Shown here one piece after another: positions 52,075 through 61,049 of a stretch of DNA of 64,000 bases. The translations under genes were made by a program, and so were the position numbers. How positions within the stretch are numbered: position 1 is the first letter of the stretch; each line of letters starts with the position of its first letter. The DNA lies in NCBI RefSeq assembly GCF_014267175.1, contig NZ_JACMTR010000001.1, positions 62,001 through 126,000 on the forward strand. The letters run 5' to 3'. Source of the stretch: Pseudonocardia sp. C8. GTDB lineage: Bacteria; Actinomycetota; Actinomycetes; Mycobacteriales; Pseudonocardiaceae. Under the pieces are notes generated by a model, which made no database searches, was not told the DNA's origin, and was given only the letters and a program-made list of their open reading frames with translations.

Positions 52075-53301
52075 ATGCTAGCATTGGATGGGATCCGGGT
52101 TCTCGAGCTTTGTGAGCACACCGTTGGTCCGCTCGCAGCACAGAATCTGGCTGACTTTGGCGCCAACGTCGTCAAGGTTGAGAGTAGCCCGTCGGGCGAT
52201 GCTATGCGAAGTCTCGACAGCGCTGTAGTTGAGAACGGGTACGCATCTGCGTACTTCGTTTCTATGAATCGTAATAAGCGTAGCATCTGCATCGACCTAA
52301 TGGGCGGCGGGAGTGGGTTAGAAGTACTCCACCGGTTGATCGAGCAAGCCGACGTTCTCCTGCACAGTTATCAATCGAAGGACATGCACCGCCTCGGCCT
52401 GGCCTACGACGATCTGGCTGATCGCTATCCTCGCCTTATCTATGGCGCCGTCTCCGGCTTCGATAACATTGCACCCGACAAAGCCGGCCAGGATCTGCTC
52501 GCTCAGTGCGTCAGCGGGCTTGCCTATACAACTGGGACGCCGGGAATTGACGCCAGCCTCAATCCCTCCGCCCAAGTTGAGTACGCCGCGAGTTCGGCGC
52601 TAGCCCAGGGCATTCTTGCTGCTCTTTACGAGCGAGAGCATTCCGGGCGCGGGCAGGAAGTCTGCGTGAACCTCGTCGACACCGCGCTCGCTATGCAGAT
52701 GGTGGAGGTGGCGGCGCGGACAATGTACGGGCGGGACCTCAACCGGAAGAAGGAGTGCTATAGCGGCACGTTCTCCACGAGCGACGGCTTAGTTACTGTC
52801 GTCGGTCACTTCTGTGAGAACCCGTTGCGGCTTATCTGCTTGGCTCTTGGTATCGACGATCTTAGCTTGCATCCCGAACTTGCGACGTCCGATTTGCAAG
52901 CACGCAACAATGAGTTTGCTAACGCAATACTCGCTCCAGTGGTGGCGGAGCTCGAAACGCGAGAGGTCCTGGATCGGTTCGGAAGCGTCGACTTACCGTG
53001 TGCGCCACATCTCACACTTGAAGAAGCCTTGCGCCATCCACAGGTCGCTGCGAACAGTCTGATCCATGAGGTTGATGTCGCAGGCCAGGGCCAAGCTCTC
53101 GTAGTTGGCCATCCGGTGCAACTCTCGCGCGGCTTCCCACGCAGTACCCGACGAGGTGTCCCGGCACTCGGCCAAGATACGCACGAGGTTCTCGCTGAGA
53201 TTGGTTTCACAGTTGAGGAGATCGAGCTGCTTAGCCGTGGAGGTGCGGTGCGGACCGCCACTGACCTCGCGTTCGCTCGATATGCCAGCAATTTCGTCTG
53301 A
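52075..53301 (+). CDS. Class III (CaiB/BaiF) CoA-transferase, paralogue 2
   Basis: 408 aa; GGGGAGG precedes the ATG. LDGIRVLELCEHTVGPLAAQNLADFGANVVKVE, MNRNKRSICIDLM and the catalytic Asp in AGQDLLAQCVSGLAYTTG identify the family. It is clearly different from paralogue 1, so it probably handles another acid; class III enzymes sometimes form heterodimers of two such subunits. Rightward with the two genes before it, although gaps of about 270 bp separate them. Lower GC than the conjugation cluster. Confidence 0.85.
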   Translation: MLALDGIRVLELCEHTVGPLAAQNLADFGANVVKVESSPSGDAMRSLDSAVVENGYASAYFVSMNRNKRSICIDLMGGGSGLEVLHRLIEQADVLLHSYQSKDMHRLGLAYDDLADRYPRLIYGAVSGFDNIAPDKAGQDLLAQCVSGLAYTTGTPGIDASLNPSAQVEYAASSALAQGILAALYEREHSGRGQEVCVNLVDTALAMQMVEVAARTMYGRDLNRKKECYSGTFSTSDGLVTVVGHFCENPLRLICLALGIDDLSLHPELATSDLQARNNEFANAILAPVVAELETREVLDRFGSVDLPCAPHLTLEEALRHPQVAANSLIHEVDVAGQGQALVVGHPVQLSRGFPRSTRRGVPALGQDTHEVLAEIGFTVEEIELLSRGGAVRTATDLAFARYASNFV

Positions 53302-53350
53302 GGAGCAGCAGTCTTGTTCTAGACTAGCTCGAGGATGCCGGGTACCGGCG

Positions 53351-53463
53351 GACATCGGGTTCGCGACCAAATCCGCGCTGGCTACCGGCATGCTCATCCG
53401 TGCCCTGCAGGCCGGCGTGCCCGCCCGGTGGGTAGCCGGCGACGAGTTCTACGGCGCCGAAGA
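53351..53463 (+). pseudogene. IS701-family transposase fragment
   Basis: One open stretch reads DIGFATKSALATGMLIRALQAGVPARWVAGDEFYGAE, matching the DDE-domain segment of IS701 transposases around GDE-YG. Nothing before or after it continues the protein, so only some 38 codons survive, directly after the second CoA-transferase gene and before the IS110 element. Confidence 0.65.
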
Positions 53464-53769
53464 TCCACCGCGACCTGGGCGTTCTCGATCCGCCCGGCCG
53501 TGCCCTCGCGGGCCGAGGCGGCCCGGCTGGAAGGCGTTCACGGCGTGCACCGCGCGGCGACCGGCCCGGCCGGGTCGAGCTCGGCGTCGAATCCAGCACA
53601 GCGGGTCGTGCTCGACCTGGCGACCTACGCCGCGCTCGTTCCGGCCGCCGCCCGCGCCACCGCGTCGGACGGCATCGGAAACGGCGGAGGCGAGGACGCG
53701 ATGAGGCACCAGCGAGGACTCGCCGGCGGGGTCAGCGGGCCCTTGCCGCGGCAGCGTTGCGCGCCGGTC

Positions 53770-53960
53770 AAACGCCTGAAGGCTGTCTCGTCACACCCCG
53801 TTACCTTCTTGATCAAGCCCGGTGAGGGCTTGCAGGCCGCCGGCCGCGGTATGACTTGTTGCCCCTGTCGCTTGATGATCTGGGGGTGTTGTCTGTCGCC
53901 GCGGCCGGAGGACGCCAACGACCGCTGATAGAGACCTGACCGCACGCCGGTCTGCTCGCA
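53770..53960 (+). ncRNA. Candidate IS110 bridge RNA region
   Basis: IS110 elements carry a structured noncoding RNA beside the recombinase gene that pairs with donor and target DNA. The noncoding stretch before this recombinase (from about the TGATCAAGCCCGG segment to the CGCACGCCGGTCTGC segment) has several GC-rich self-complementary patches and is the expected place. I did not derive a fold, so this is a positional inference. Confidence 0.25.
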
Positions 53961-53963
53961 GGC

Positions 53964-55206
53964 GTGGCTGCCGGCGCGGGTGCTCCAGGTCGGCCTGCCG
54001 CGACGAGAAGTGAGCGGCCGTTGCCCGATCCTGATCAGCCTCCGACCGGGTACGCGGTGTTCTGCGGCCTCGACGTCGGCAAATCCGAGCACCACGCCTG
54101 CGCACTCGACACCGAGGGCAGGCGCGTACATGACAAGGCGCTGCCCAACGACGAGACCTCGCTGCGCGAGGTCCTGGCCGTTCTTGCCGAGCGGGGCCCG
54201 GTGCTGGTGGTAGTCGACCAGCCGGCCTCGATCGGCGCGCTGGCGGTCGCGGTCGCCCGCAACATGGGCATCGACGTGGCCTACCTGCCCGGGCTGGCGA
54301 TGCGTCGCATCGCCGACCTGCACCCCGGACAGGCCAAGACCGACGCCCGCGACGCGCACGTGATCGCCGAGGCCGCCCGCACCATGCCGCACACCCTGCG
54401 CCGGGTCGGCGCCGACGACGAGACCCTCGCCGAACTCAGCGTTCTTGCCGGCTACGACGACGACCTGGCCGGGCAGTCCACCCGGCTGACGAATCGGCTG
54501 CGCGACGCGCTGCTGCACGTCCACCCCGCACTGGAGCGGCTGCTCGGCCCGCGCCTGGACCGCGGTGGAGTGCTCGACCTGCTCGCCGCCGCGCCGACTC
54601 CGCAGGCACTGCGCGACCTCGGTGTCGACGGGATCGCCGAGACGATGCGACCCCGATCGCCTCGCCTGGCCCGCACCCTGCCCGCTCAGATCCTGGCCGC
54701 GCTCGACGCCCAGGGCGTCGTCGTCCCCGGGACCGCGGGGTTTGCCCGGGTGATTGCCGGGGTCGCGACCCAGCTGCGCGACGTGCACCGTGAGCGTGAC
54801 GATCTTGCCGCCGAGCTCGAGGCCCGCCTGGAGGCCCACCCTCGTGGACCGGTCCTGACCTCGATGCCCGGACTCGGGGTCAGGACCGCCATCAAGATCC
54901 TCACCATCGTCGGCGACGGACGAGCGTTCCCCACCGCAGGACACCTGGCCGCCTACGCCGGTCTCGCACCCGTGACGCGTCGCTCCGGGACGTCGATCAA
55001 GGGTGAAACGCGCTCCCAGCGCCGGCAACCACGCCCTGAAATCGGCGCTGTTCCTCTCCGCGTTCGCCGCGCTGGCCGACCCGGCCAGCCGCACCTACGA
55101 CGACCGCAAACGCGCCCAGGGCAAGCGACACAACGCCGCCCTGATCTGCCTGGCCCGACGCCGCACCGACGTCATCTACGCCATGCTCCGCGACCGACGT
55201 CCCTAA
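53964..55206 (+). pseudogene. IS110-family DEDD transposase with one frameshift
   Basis: The N-terminal RuvC-like domain shows FCGLDVGKSEHHACAL and KTDARDAHVIAEAART. A helical middle follows, then the C-terminal domain GPVLTSMPGLGVRTAIKILTIVG, GHLAAYAGLAPVTRRSGTS with the conserved serine. After SIKGETRSQR the frame breaks. Removing one C at about 55021-55023 gives GNHALKSALFLSAFAALADPASRTYDDRKRAQGKRHNAALICLARRRTDVIYAMLRD and a normal stop at 55206. A single-base insertion thus inactivated the element, or it is a sequencing error. Confidence 0.82.
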
Positions 55207-55316
55207 GGCCGCCGGCAGTCCGCATGAGGTCGTCTGACCTCCAGGAGCTCCTCGCTAGGCCAATGGCCCGGCCAACATGCTCCGGGAGAGTCGCCCATTG
55301 TGGGGCAACCAACTGT

Positions 55317-55333
55317 ATTCCACGATGCGGAAT
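55317..55333. promoter_or_regulatory. Palindromic operator-like site upstream of Nramp-like paralogue 2
   Basis: ATTCCACGATGCGGAAT: perfect outer arms ATTCC/GGAAT with inner partial symmetry. It lies 208 bp before the transporter ATG and matches the sites at 48970-48986 and, less closely, 60945-60961. Possible target of one of the FCD regulators or another regulator encoded elsewhere. The rest of 55207-55541 holds no supported gene. Confidence 0.5.
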
Positions 55334-55541
55334 CCCGGAGCCTCTACGTGGAAGATAACTCTTGCGCGGACGTGATGCGCGCCATACCCTCCCTCTTGGC
55401 GTCTTCTTGGTCTGACCACCATCCGACCTCGCCGCGTGCTCCCAGCACGTGTTGGGCGAGAGACCGCAGCGCCTCTGATCTCGCCAGGGCGCCGCATAGG
55501 GGCAGCCAGCAGCACCGCGAATCTCGAAGGAGAAACTCCCG

Positions 55542-56897
55542 ATGACCGTGAGTGACCCAGATTCCACGGCAAACACTGACTCGTCTGGAGGTAAAGTCGC
55601 CCCGCCGACTCTGCCTTCAGGCTGGCGTGGGTACGCCCGGCAAATAGGCCCCGGAATTTTTGCCGCGATGACGCTGCTTGGAAGCGGCGAGCTGGTAGAC
55701 GTAGCAGTAGCCGGGGGCAACTATGGTTACGCCCTGCTGTGGGGATTCGCCCTCGTCCTCCTCAGCAAGTTCTTCTTCATGTTCATGACATCAAAGTACC
55801 AACTCCTCAACACAGATCAGCTCACTATCATGCAAGGCTTTGCGAAACTCGGCAAGCCTTACCCGCTGCTGACCGGCCTTGGGCTCTTCCTTGGAATTTT
55901 CGCCTACGGGTCATTCTATTTTCCCGCCGCTGGCACGGCCCTCGCACAGCTTGCGGGTTTTGGAGGGGAAGACTGGGCTAGATTTATCGGCGCGTTGGCG
56001 ACCCTAATACTCGCCGTGGTGACACTTAAGGCGAAAAAGCTCTATCAGGCCGTTGAAAATGTCTCGCGTCTGACAATTCTGGTGCTGGCATTGACATTTC
56101 TGTTCGTGGCAATCGCCCAAGCCCCAGCCGTCGGCGAATTCTTGCGCGGATTCCTGTTTAGCCTGCCCGCCGACACCGGAGTATTCGGTTCGATTCTGAT
56201 TATTGTCGCGCTTGTCGGTGTCGCTGGCGTCACGCCGGCCGCTATCGTATACAATTACGCAATTTATGAGAAGGGATGGCGTAGCCACCGCTACCGGAAG
56301 GTACAGGTGCTCGACCTGTTAGTCGCGATAACCGGGGTTGCAATCATTGATTTCAGCATCTGGGCGGTCGCCGCTGAGAACGCACATGGCAAAGGCTTCG
56401 CGATCAGTGGCGTCGATGATCTATCCAGGCTTATGCACTCCGCAGTCGGGACAATCGGCCCTCCGCTCCTGTGGATTGCCGTGTTCTTCGCTTCCTTCAG
56501 TTCGATCATCGGCACGATTTTCCTATTTAGTAGGACCGTTGTGGATGCGATCCATAACGCATTCCCTACGCGTCGTGACCGGTACGGCAAAATTGACCGA
56601 GACCCGATCGTCAAGTGGCTATCCGGTCTCGGTCTGACACTTCCGATCGTCTTTGCAACACCCTGGGCACCGAGCACCGTTGTACTCGCAGTCGTGGCAG
56701 TGACGATCCCGCTAATATCCACCCCGGTCATGCTCCTGGGGACCTTCCGGCTCACCGCCAGCGCCAAGTTCCTCCCACAGCGGTTCGTGCGAAAATGGCA
56801 GAGTGCTGTGCTCCTGGTCCTCATTGTTCTGGCGGTGGCATCACTTGGGGGCGCCGCAGTCGGCCTTTACAGTACGATTGCCACGATATTTGGTTAG
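55542..56897 (+). CDS. Nramp-like transporter lacking metal-site motifs, paralogue 2
   Basis: 451 aa, with GAAGGAG upstream. IGPGIFAAMTLLGSGELVDVAVAGGNYGYALLWGFALVLLSKFFF corresponds to Nramp helix 1 but has GSGELVD in place of DPGN. Helix 6 reads GVTPAAIVYNYAIYEKGW, with no MPH. Eleven or so helices follow the Nramp order. It is much closer to paralogue 3 at 58668 than to paralogue 1. Flanked by an IS110 remnant and an FCD regulator. Low GC compared with the conjugation genes. Confidence 0.78.
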   Translation: MTVSDPDSTANTDSSGGKVAPPTLPSGWRGYARQIGPGIFAAMTLLGSGELVDVAVAGGNYGYALLWGFALVLLSKFFFMFMTSKYQLLNTDQLTIMQGFAKLGKPYPLLTGLGLFLGIFAYGSFYFPAAGTALAQLAGFGGEDWARFIGALATLILAVVTLKAKKLYQAVENVSRLTILVLALTFLFVAIAQAPAVGEFLRGFLFSLPADTGVFGSILIIVALVGVAGVTPAAIVYNYAIYEKGWRSHRYRKVQVLDLLVAITGVAIIDFSIWAVAAENAHGKGFAISGVDDLSRLMHSAVGTIGPPLLWIAVFFASFSSIIGTIFLFSRTVVDAIHNAFPTRRDRYGKIDRDPIVKWLSGLGLTLPIVFATPWAPSTVVLAVVAVTIPLISTPVMLLGTFRLTASAKFLPQRFVRKWQSAVLLVLIVLAVASLGGAAVGLYSTIATIFG

Positions 56898-57513
56898 CTT
56901 AAATATGATTGAATTGCTGGCTGCGCCCGGCAGGTTATCACGTAGGTTGTCGACTCCACGGTGGGAGTAAGTCTTTGCCGTGCGTCCAGCAGACAGGAGG
57001 TGGGCTCGCGCAGCGGCACGTGGCGGCGCACCGGGGGCGCGTCGTATACCTCGAATAGCTCCGTGGGTGTACGGTGATCGATCGGGGCATGATGATCCGT
57101 TTCTGGTCCGCCCGGCCGGTGGCGGTACGCAGAGTTTGCCCGGATATTTCGCGGATGCGCGCGAGTGATCGTCATCGGTCGTACCGACGGTCAAGGGATG
57201 ATGATTCCCGCACCACCGCCGGCGCAACGCGGCTCCGCGGCGCAGTATCAACCTGGGGTTCCAGACGGCATCAACGCATTGTGAACGACGAATCCCGCCA
57301 AACCTCGGGAGGTCGCCGGTGGCGAGGTGCCGTCGCAGCGCCCTCTTCAAGGGTGGTGGCAGGTGGGTCAGCGTGTAACGTTCAGTGCGGGCGCAGTGCA
57401 CCCCCGGCCAGCCAGAGCGCCCGGCCAGCGCCCGTCTCACTGACGCACACCTTCACCACCGGCCGGAAGCCGGTAGCGGCACGTTTCGTCTTGCGATCGG
57501 TCGGCAGCTCCCA
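56898..57513. other. 616 bp without a convincing gene
   Basis: Between Nramp-like paralogue 2 and the convergent FCD regulator. Frames on both strands overlap, but none shows a ribosome site together with recognisable protein sequence. It may contain rearranged remnants. No RNA gene or clear repeat was seen. Confidence 0.45.
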
Positions 57514-58275
57514 CTATGGGGAAGAGCGGCCTGGCCGGCCTCCGACGATCCCAGGATAGGTGTGCTCCAGATGGTGGCGGAGCGCCTCGGCAGCGGCGTC
57601 CGGTTGGCGGGAGGCGATGCAGTCGAGGATGTCGCGATGCTGGGTCTGAAGCTGTACGGATACCTGCTTCCAGGGGCCGAACGACCGCATGGCGACAAGT
57701 CGGTGACGTTCGACGGCATCCCGCAACGCGCCGGTCAGGTGGCCGATCAAGCGGTTCTGGCAGGCCAAGGCGATCCCATTGTGGAACGCCGAATCGAGGG
57801 CGTTGAACTGCACAATGTCGATCCCCGGCCGGTCCATGCGGTCAAGCACCGCTGACAGCTCCGCGATGTCGTCGGGAGTGATGCGGACGGCTGCATCGCG
57901 GACTGCCCACTCCTCGACCATCAACCGTGTCTGTACGACCTCGACTTCCGTGAAGTTGCTGAGGCCGATGTGCAGTCGAAGCATGGAGCTCAGCGCGTCG
58001 GATGGCCCGCTGGCGAGAACTGGGCCCGATTCTGGGCCCGCGGTCGTGCGTTCGGCGAGGATCCCGAGTGCTTCGAGCGACCGCAGAGCCTCGCGCACCG
58101 ACGCCCTGCTGACGCCCAGTAGCCCGCTGAGCTGGCGTTCTCCAGGTAGGCGGTCGCCACGTTGAAGGCCTCCGCGGCGGATCTGCGCCTCGATCTGCTC
58201 GATCACAAGCTCATGAGCGCGGGCCCGCCGGACCCGCTGCCAGCCCGTGGCGTCCGGCTGCGGAACGTCTGTCAC
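57514..58275 (-). CDS. FCD-domain GntR regulator (FadR subgroup), paralogue 2
   Basis: 253 aa, GTG 58275. Winged helix LVIEQIEAQIRRGGLQRGDRLPGERQLSGLLGVSRASVREALRSLEALGILAERTTAGPESG, then an FCD domain (FNALDSAFHNGIAL, QHRDILDCI, LRHHLEHT). Collinear with paralogue 1 at 48987, and both are adjacent to Nramp-like genes, so regulator and transporter seem to have been duplicated as a unit. TACATT lies 7 nt before the start, again predicting a leaderless transcript. Confidence 0.87.
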   Translation of the reverse strand: MTDVPQPDATGWQRVRRARAHELVIEQIEAQIRRGGLQRGDRLPGERQLSGLLGVSRASVREALRSLEALGILAERTTAGPESGPVLASGPSDALSSMLRLHIGLSNFTEVEVVQTRLMVEEWAVRDAAVRITPDDIAELSAVLDRMDRPGIDIVQFNALDSAFHNGIALACQNRLIGHLTGALRDAVERHRLVAMRSFGPWKQVSVQLQTQHRDILDCIASRQPDAAAEALRHHLEHTYPGIVGGRPGRSSP

Positions 58276-58282
58276 GTCCGAG

Positions 58283-58288
58283 AATGTA
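58283..58288 (-). promoter_or_regulatory. Predicted leaderless -10 for FCD paralogue 2
   Basis: TACATT on the minus strand, 7 nt before GTG 58275, the same spacing as at 49739 and at both starts around 23887-23900. GACCATAGGG (58311-58320) is shared with the FCD paralogue 1 upstream region. Confidence 0.5.
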
Positions 58289-58667
58289 CGCTGCCCTCAC
58301 GGCAGGGTCGGACCATAGGGCTGGCCTGGTCGACCCCCCGCTGTCGGCCACTGCTTGTGGTGGTGGCACCACGCGGTGTTGGGCAGCGACCGGTGAGGGT
58401 GGGAGCTTGACTGCCGGGGCTGAGGCGACCACCGCTACCATCGCAAGCACCGATACGGGTCAGCTACTACGACAGCGCGGAGTTTACCTCAGGGTCTACT
58501 CGCCGACCCTCGCAACTCGGCGAGTAGCTGGCTTTTGAATTGATGAGCAGTGTTCGCCGAGCCTCAATTTGGTGTAGCCTCGATCCAATCCGCGACGATA
58601 AGGCACTGCTGCGCGGAGGACTCCGCTCCTCTTTGGGCCTGCCATACACTTGCTGCTTTCCGCATCG
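58289..58667. other. Spacer between FCD paralogue 2 and Nramp-like paralogue 3
   Basis: About 380 bp between the start of the regulator and the end of the leftward transporter. Apart from GACCATAGGG near the regulator I see nothing supportable. A half-site TTTCCGCATCG (58657-58667) abuts the transporter stop. Confidence 0.4.
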
Positions 58668-59972
58668 TTATCCCGTCAACGCATTGACTGTGCCAATCAG
58701 GCCATGTGCTGCCCCTGCAAGCGACACGAGCACCCACACCATCATGAGCACCAGCAATGCCGATTGCCACTTACTCACAAATTTGGCAGGCATGAATCGC
58801 GTACTGCCAGTGAGTCGTATCGTACCAAAAAGCATGAAGGGCATCGCAATGAGAGGTATCGTCACGGCAACGATGGCGAGCACAACCACATTCGGAGCCC
58901 AAGGTGCAGCAAACAGAAGCGGCAGCAAAAGCCCCGTGACGGTGAGCCATCGAGTGATCGGATGGTTGTCAATATCTCCGTGCCTCCTGGAGCGCGGAAA
59001 CGCACTCTGCGCGGCATCTGTGACCACCCTGCTAAAGAGATAGACGGTCCCAATGATGGACGTGAATGACGCAAAGAAGACCGCTAGCCATAGCATCGGC
59101 GGCCCGACAATGCCCACGGCGAGCTCCATGAGCCTCGACAGGTCCTCGAGGCTGCCAATTTTAATTCCGGGACCGTACGCAGTCTCGGCGGCCACGATCC
59201 AGATGCTGAGCTCGATGACGAAAATCGCTACAATCGATACGAGGAGGTCAAGCACTTGCACAGCACGGTAGCGCGGGCCACGCCAACCCTTCTCGTATAT
59301 TGCGTAGTTGTAGATCACTGCCGCTGGCGTGGCACCTGCAACCCCTGTCAGTGCCACCACGACCAGAAACGAGCCAAATAGACCCTCATCGGCCGGGATA
59401 CTGAACAGAAAGCCATTAACCAGCGCAATCAGGGATGGCCACTGAGAAATCGCGGTAAAGAGGAACGTTCCGACAAGCAGTAGAGTAACCAACCGGCTTA
59501 CGTTCTCGAAGGCCTTGTAGAGCTTCTTTGCTCGCAGCATCAGAACGCAAAGGCATACCGTTGCTACAGAGCCGATGAATGGGGCCCACTCCGCGTCAGA
59601 TCCGACGAGATGAGCGAGCGCGGCTCCAGCGGCAGGCAAGTAGAATGCACCGTATGCAAATATGCCGAGCAGTAGGCCTAGTCCGGCCGCTACTGGAAAT
59701 AGCTTCCCAAGCTTGGCAAAGCCTTGCATGATGGTAAGACCCTGCTCGTTAAGAAGCTGATACTTAGACATCATGAACGTGAAGAAGAAGTTGCTGGCCT
59801 GCGCGAGCGCGAGCCCCCACAGCAAAGCATAACCGTAGTTCGCACCCGATACGGCCATGTCTATCATTCCGCCTGACCCTAGCAATGTCATGGCCGCGAA
59901 CAGTCCTGGACCGATCTGTCGCACATGTGCCGCCCATTTGGTAGGCGCTCCCGCCACACCAGTTCTCTTCAC
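58668..59972 (-). CDS. Nramp-like transporter lacking metal-site motifs, paralogue 3
   Basis: 434 aa, GTG 59972 with AAAGGA upstream. Helix 1 region IGPGLFAAMTLLGSGGMIDMAVSGANYGYALLWGLAL has GSGGMID in place of DPGN. Helix 6 region GATPAAVIYNYAIYEKGWRGPRY has no MPH. It shares long blocks with paralogue 2 (GIFAYG, VIYNYAIYEKGW, LWLAVFFASFTSIIGT). Transcribed toward FCD paralogue 2. Low GC relative to the plasmid backbone genes. Confidence 0.78.
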   Translation of the reverse strand: MKRTGVAGAPTKWAAHVRQIGPGLFAAMTLLGSGGMIDMAVSGANYGYALLWGLALAQASNFFFTFMMSKYQLLNEQGLTIMQGFAKLGKLFPVAAGLGLLLGIFAYGAFYLPAAGAALAHLVGSDAEWAPFIGSVATVCLCVLMLRAKKLYKAFENVSRLVTLLLVGTFLFTAISQWPSLIALVNGFLFSIPADEGLFGSFLVVVALTGVAGATPAAVIYNYAIYEKGWRGPRYRAVQVLDLLVSIVAIFVIELSIWIVAAETAYGPGIKIGSLEDLSRLMELAVGIVGPPMLWLAVFFASFTSIIGTVYLFSRVVTDAAQSAFPRSRRHGDIDNHPITRWLTVTGLLLPLLFAAPWAPNVVVLAIVAVTIPLIAMPFMLFGTIRLTGSTRFMPAKFVSKWQSALLVLMMVWVLVSLAGAAHGLIGTVNALTG

Positions 59973-60106
59973 AGCTGTCCATCCTTTACTCAGTCACATT
60001 GATCGGACGTTGGAGGCGCTCAGCCCTGTGTGATCTATGCGAGTCAGCACGACCGGGATGTTGCAGGGTTGAGAGACCCATAAATCGCGCACACGCGCTA
60101 GAGGCA

Positions 60107-60181
60107 GTTCCACGAAAGTTGCCGCATTATTGTGGTCGCTTCAGCATTTGTTCGACGAATCGGCGCGTTCCATGCAAGTTG
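60107..60181. repeat. Two direct 15-bp repeats upstream of Nramp-like paralogue 3
   Basis: GTTCCACGAAAGTTG (60107-60121) and GTTCCATGCAAGTTG (60167-60181) differ at two positions and start 60 bp apart. The first shares TTCCACGA with the palindrome before paralogue 2. Both lie 135-210 bp before the transporter start, so they may be regulator half-sites. Confidence 0.4.
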
Positions 60182-60944
60182 ATGCCGCGCTGTGCATCTA
60201 CATGAGAATACGGCGTCTATGATCCGCTTACTGCGACCGGCATATGCTGACGTGCTTTTCGCGCTCAGGCTGCGATCGGATACTCAGCTTGTCAGCATTT
60301 CTTTAGGGGCCCCTACGACCTCGAGAACGAACACAGGCCTGCTGGGGTCGCGCGCACGGCACACACGTAGATTGACGGGTATCTGCATCCGTAATCAGCA
60401 TAACCATGCCCCGACGCCATTGGAGGCATGCGAGCCGGCCGCGGAGATTACAGCGATGATGGCATATATCGCCAGGGCACCCCGCGCGATGGATGCTCTT
60501 GAGCTCGCGGATCAACGGAGCTGTGAAGAACGATCTTCTGGATCTTGTCACCGAACGGTACGAGGGCAGCAGTTGGAGAAGGCAGGTCCGCTACCGGGGT
60601 GGCGGCGTCGAATCGACGCGATTGTGACTTGCCGGTGACACGAGCAAGTGCGCGGCCTCTCGTCGTCACGGCCTCACAACTGCGCTGGTAAATCAGTGCA
60701 GCGGACGTGACTAGGTCTGGAGCTCGTTCGGGCAGGGTCATGAGGATCCTCCCTGGGACGCCTCGTCCTGAAACCCGGCCGAGGCTTGGGCACACCGTTG
60801 TGCAGCGCCCAGCCGCCTACGCCGGTAGTGAGCGCGCTTGGTCCGACCTACGTGTGGGTCCGTCCGACTCGCGGTCAGGCCATCATTGAGTTTACGACTC
60901 AGGATGGCGCCGAGCAACAGGAGATTTCGAATGCCGCGTCCGTG

Positions 60945-60961
60945 TTTCCGCATTGCGGAAA
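60945..60961. promoter_or_regulatory. 17-bp perfect palindrome
   Basis: TTTCCGCA-T-TGCGGAAA, perfect 8-bp arms around one base. It is the most symmetric member of the motif seen at 48970 and 55317. It lies beside the decayed mercuric reductase-like gene, far from any intact start codon, so it may be an orphan operator. Confidence 0.45.
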
Positions 60962-61049
60962 AGGCGGGTCGGCTTGTTGTTTGTAGGGTCGATGCTTCAC
61001 CCCGCCTCACATGTTCCCCCGGGCCGCCGCCGGCCCCGTCCGGTCGTCG

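Larger units (their letters stand above)
53760..55206 (+). mobile_element. IS110-family element (limits approximate)
   Basis: Consists of a roughly 200-bp noncoding leader and one recombinase gene. IS110 elements lack terminal inverted repeats, so the ends cannot be read from one copy; 53760 and 55206 are working limits. It separates the CoA-transferase region from the Nramp-like paralogue 2 gene. Confidence 0.55.
59973..61040. other. About 1.07 kb with no supported gene
   Basis: Upstream of Nramp-like paralogue 3. It holds two near-identical 15-mers and one strong palindrome (separate entries). The open frames show no family resemblance, ribosome sites are poor, and composition shifts along the stretch, as in decayed DNA. 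Confidence 0.45.

Noticed and set aside
53625..55094. 489-codon leftward frame opposite the IS110 recombinase
   Set aside because: The plus strand carries the DEDD recombinase; the leftward frame lacks known motifs.
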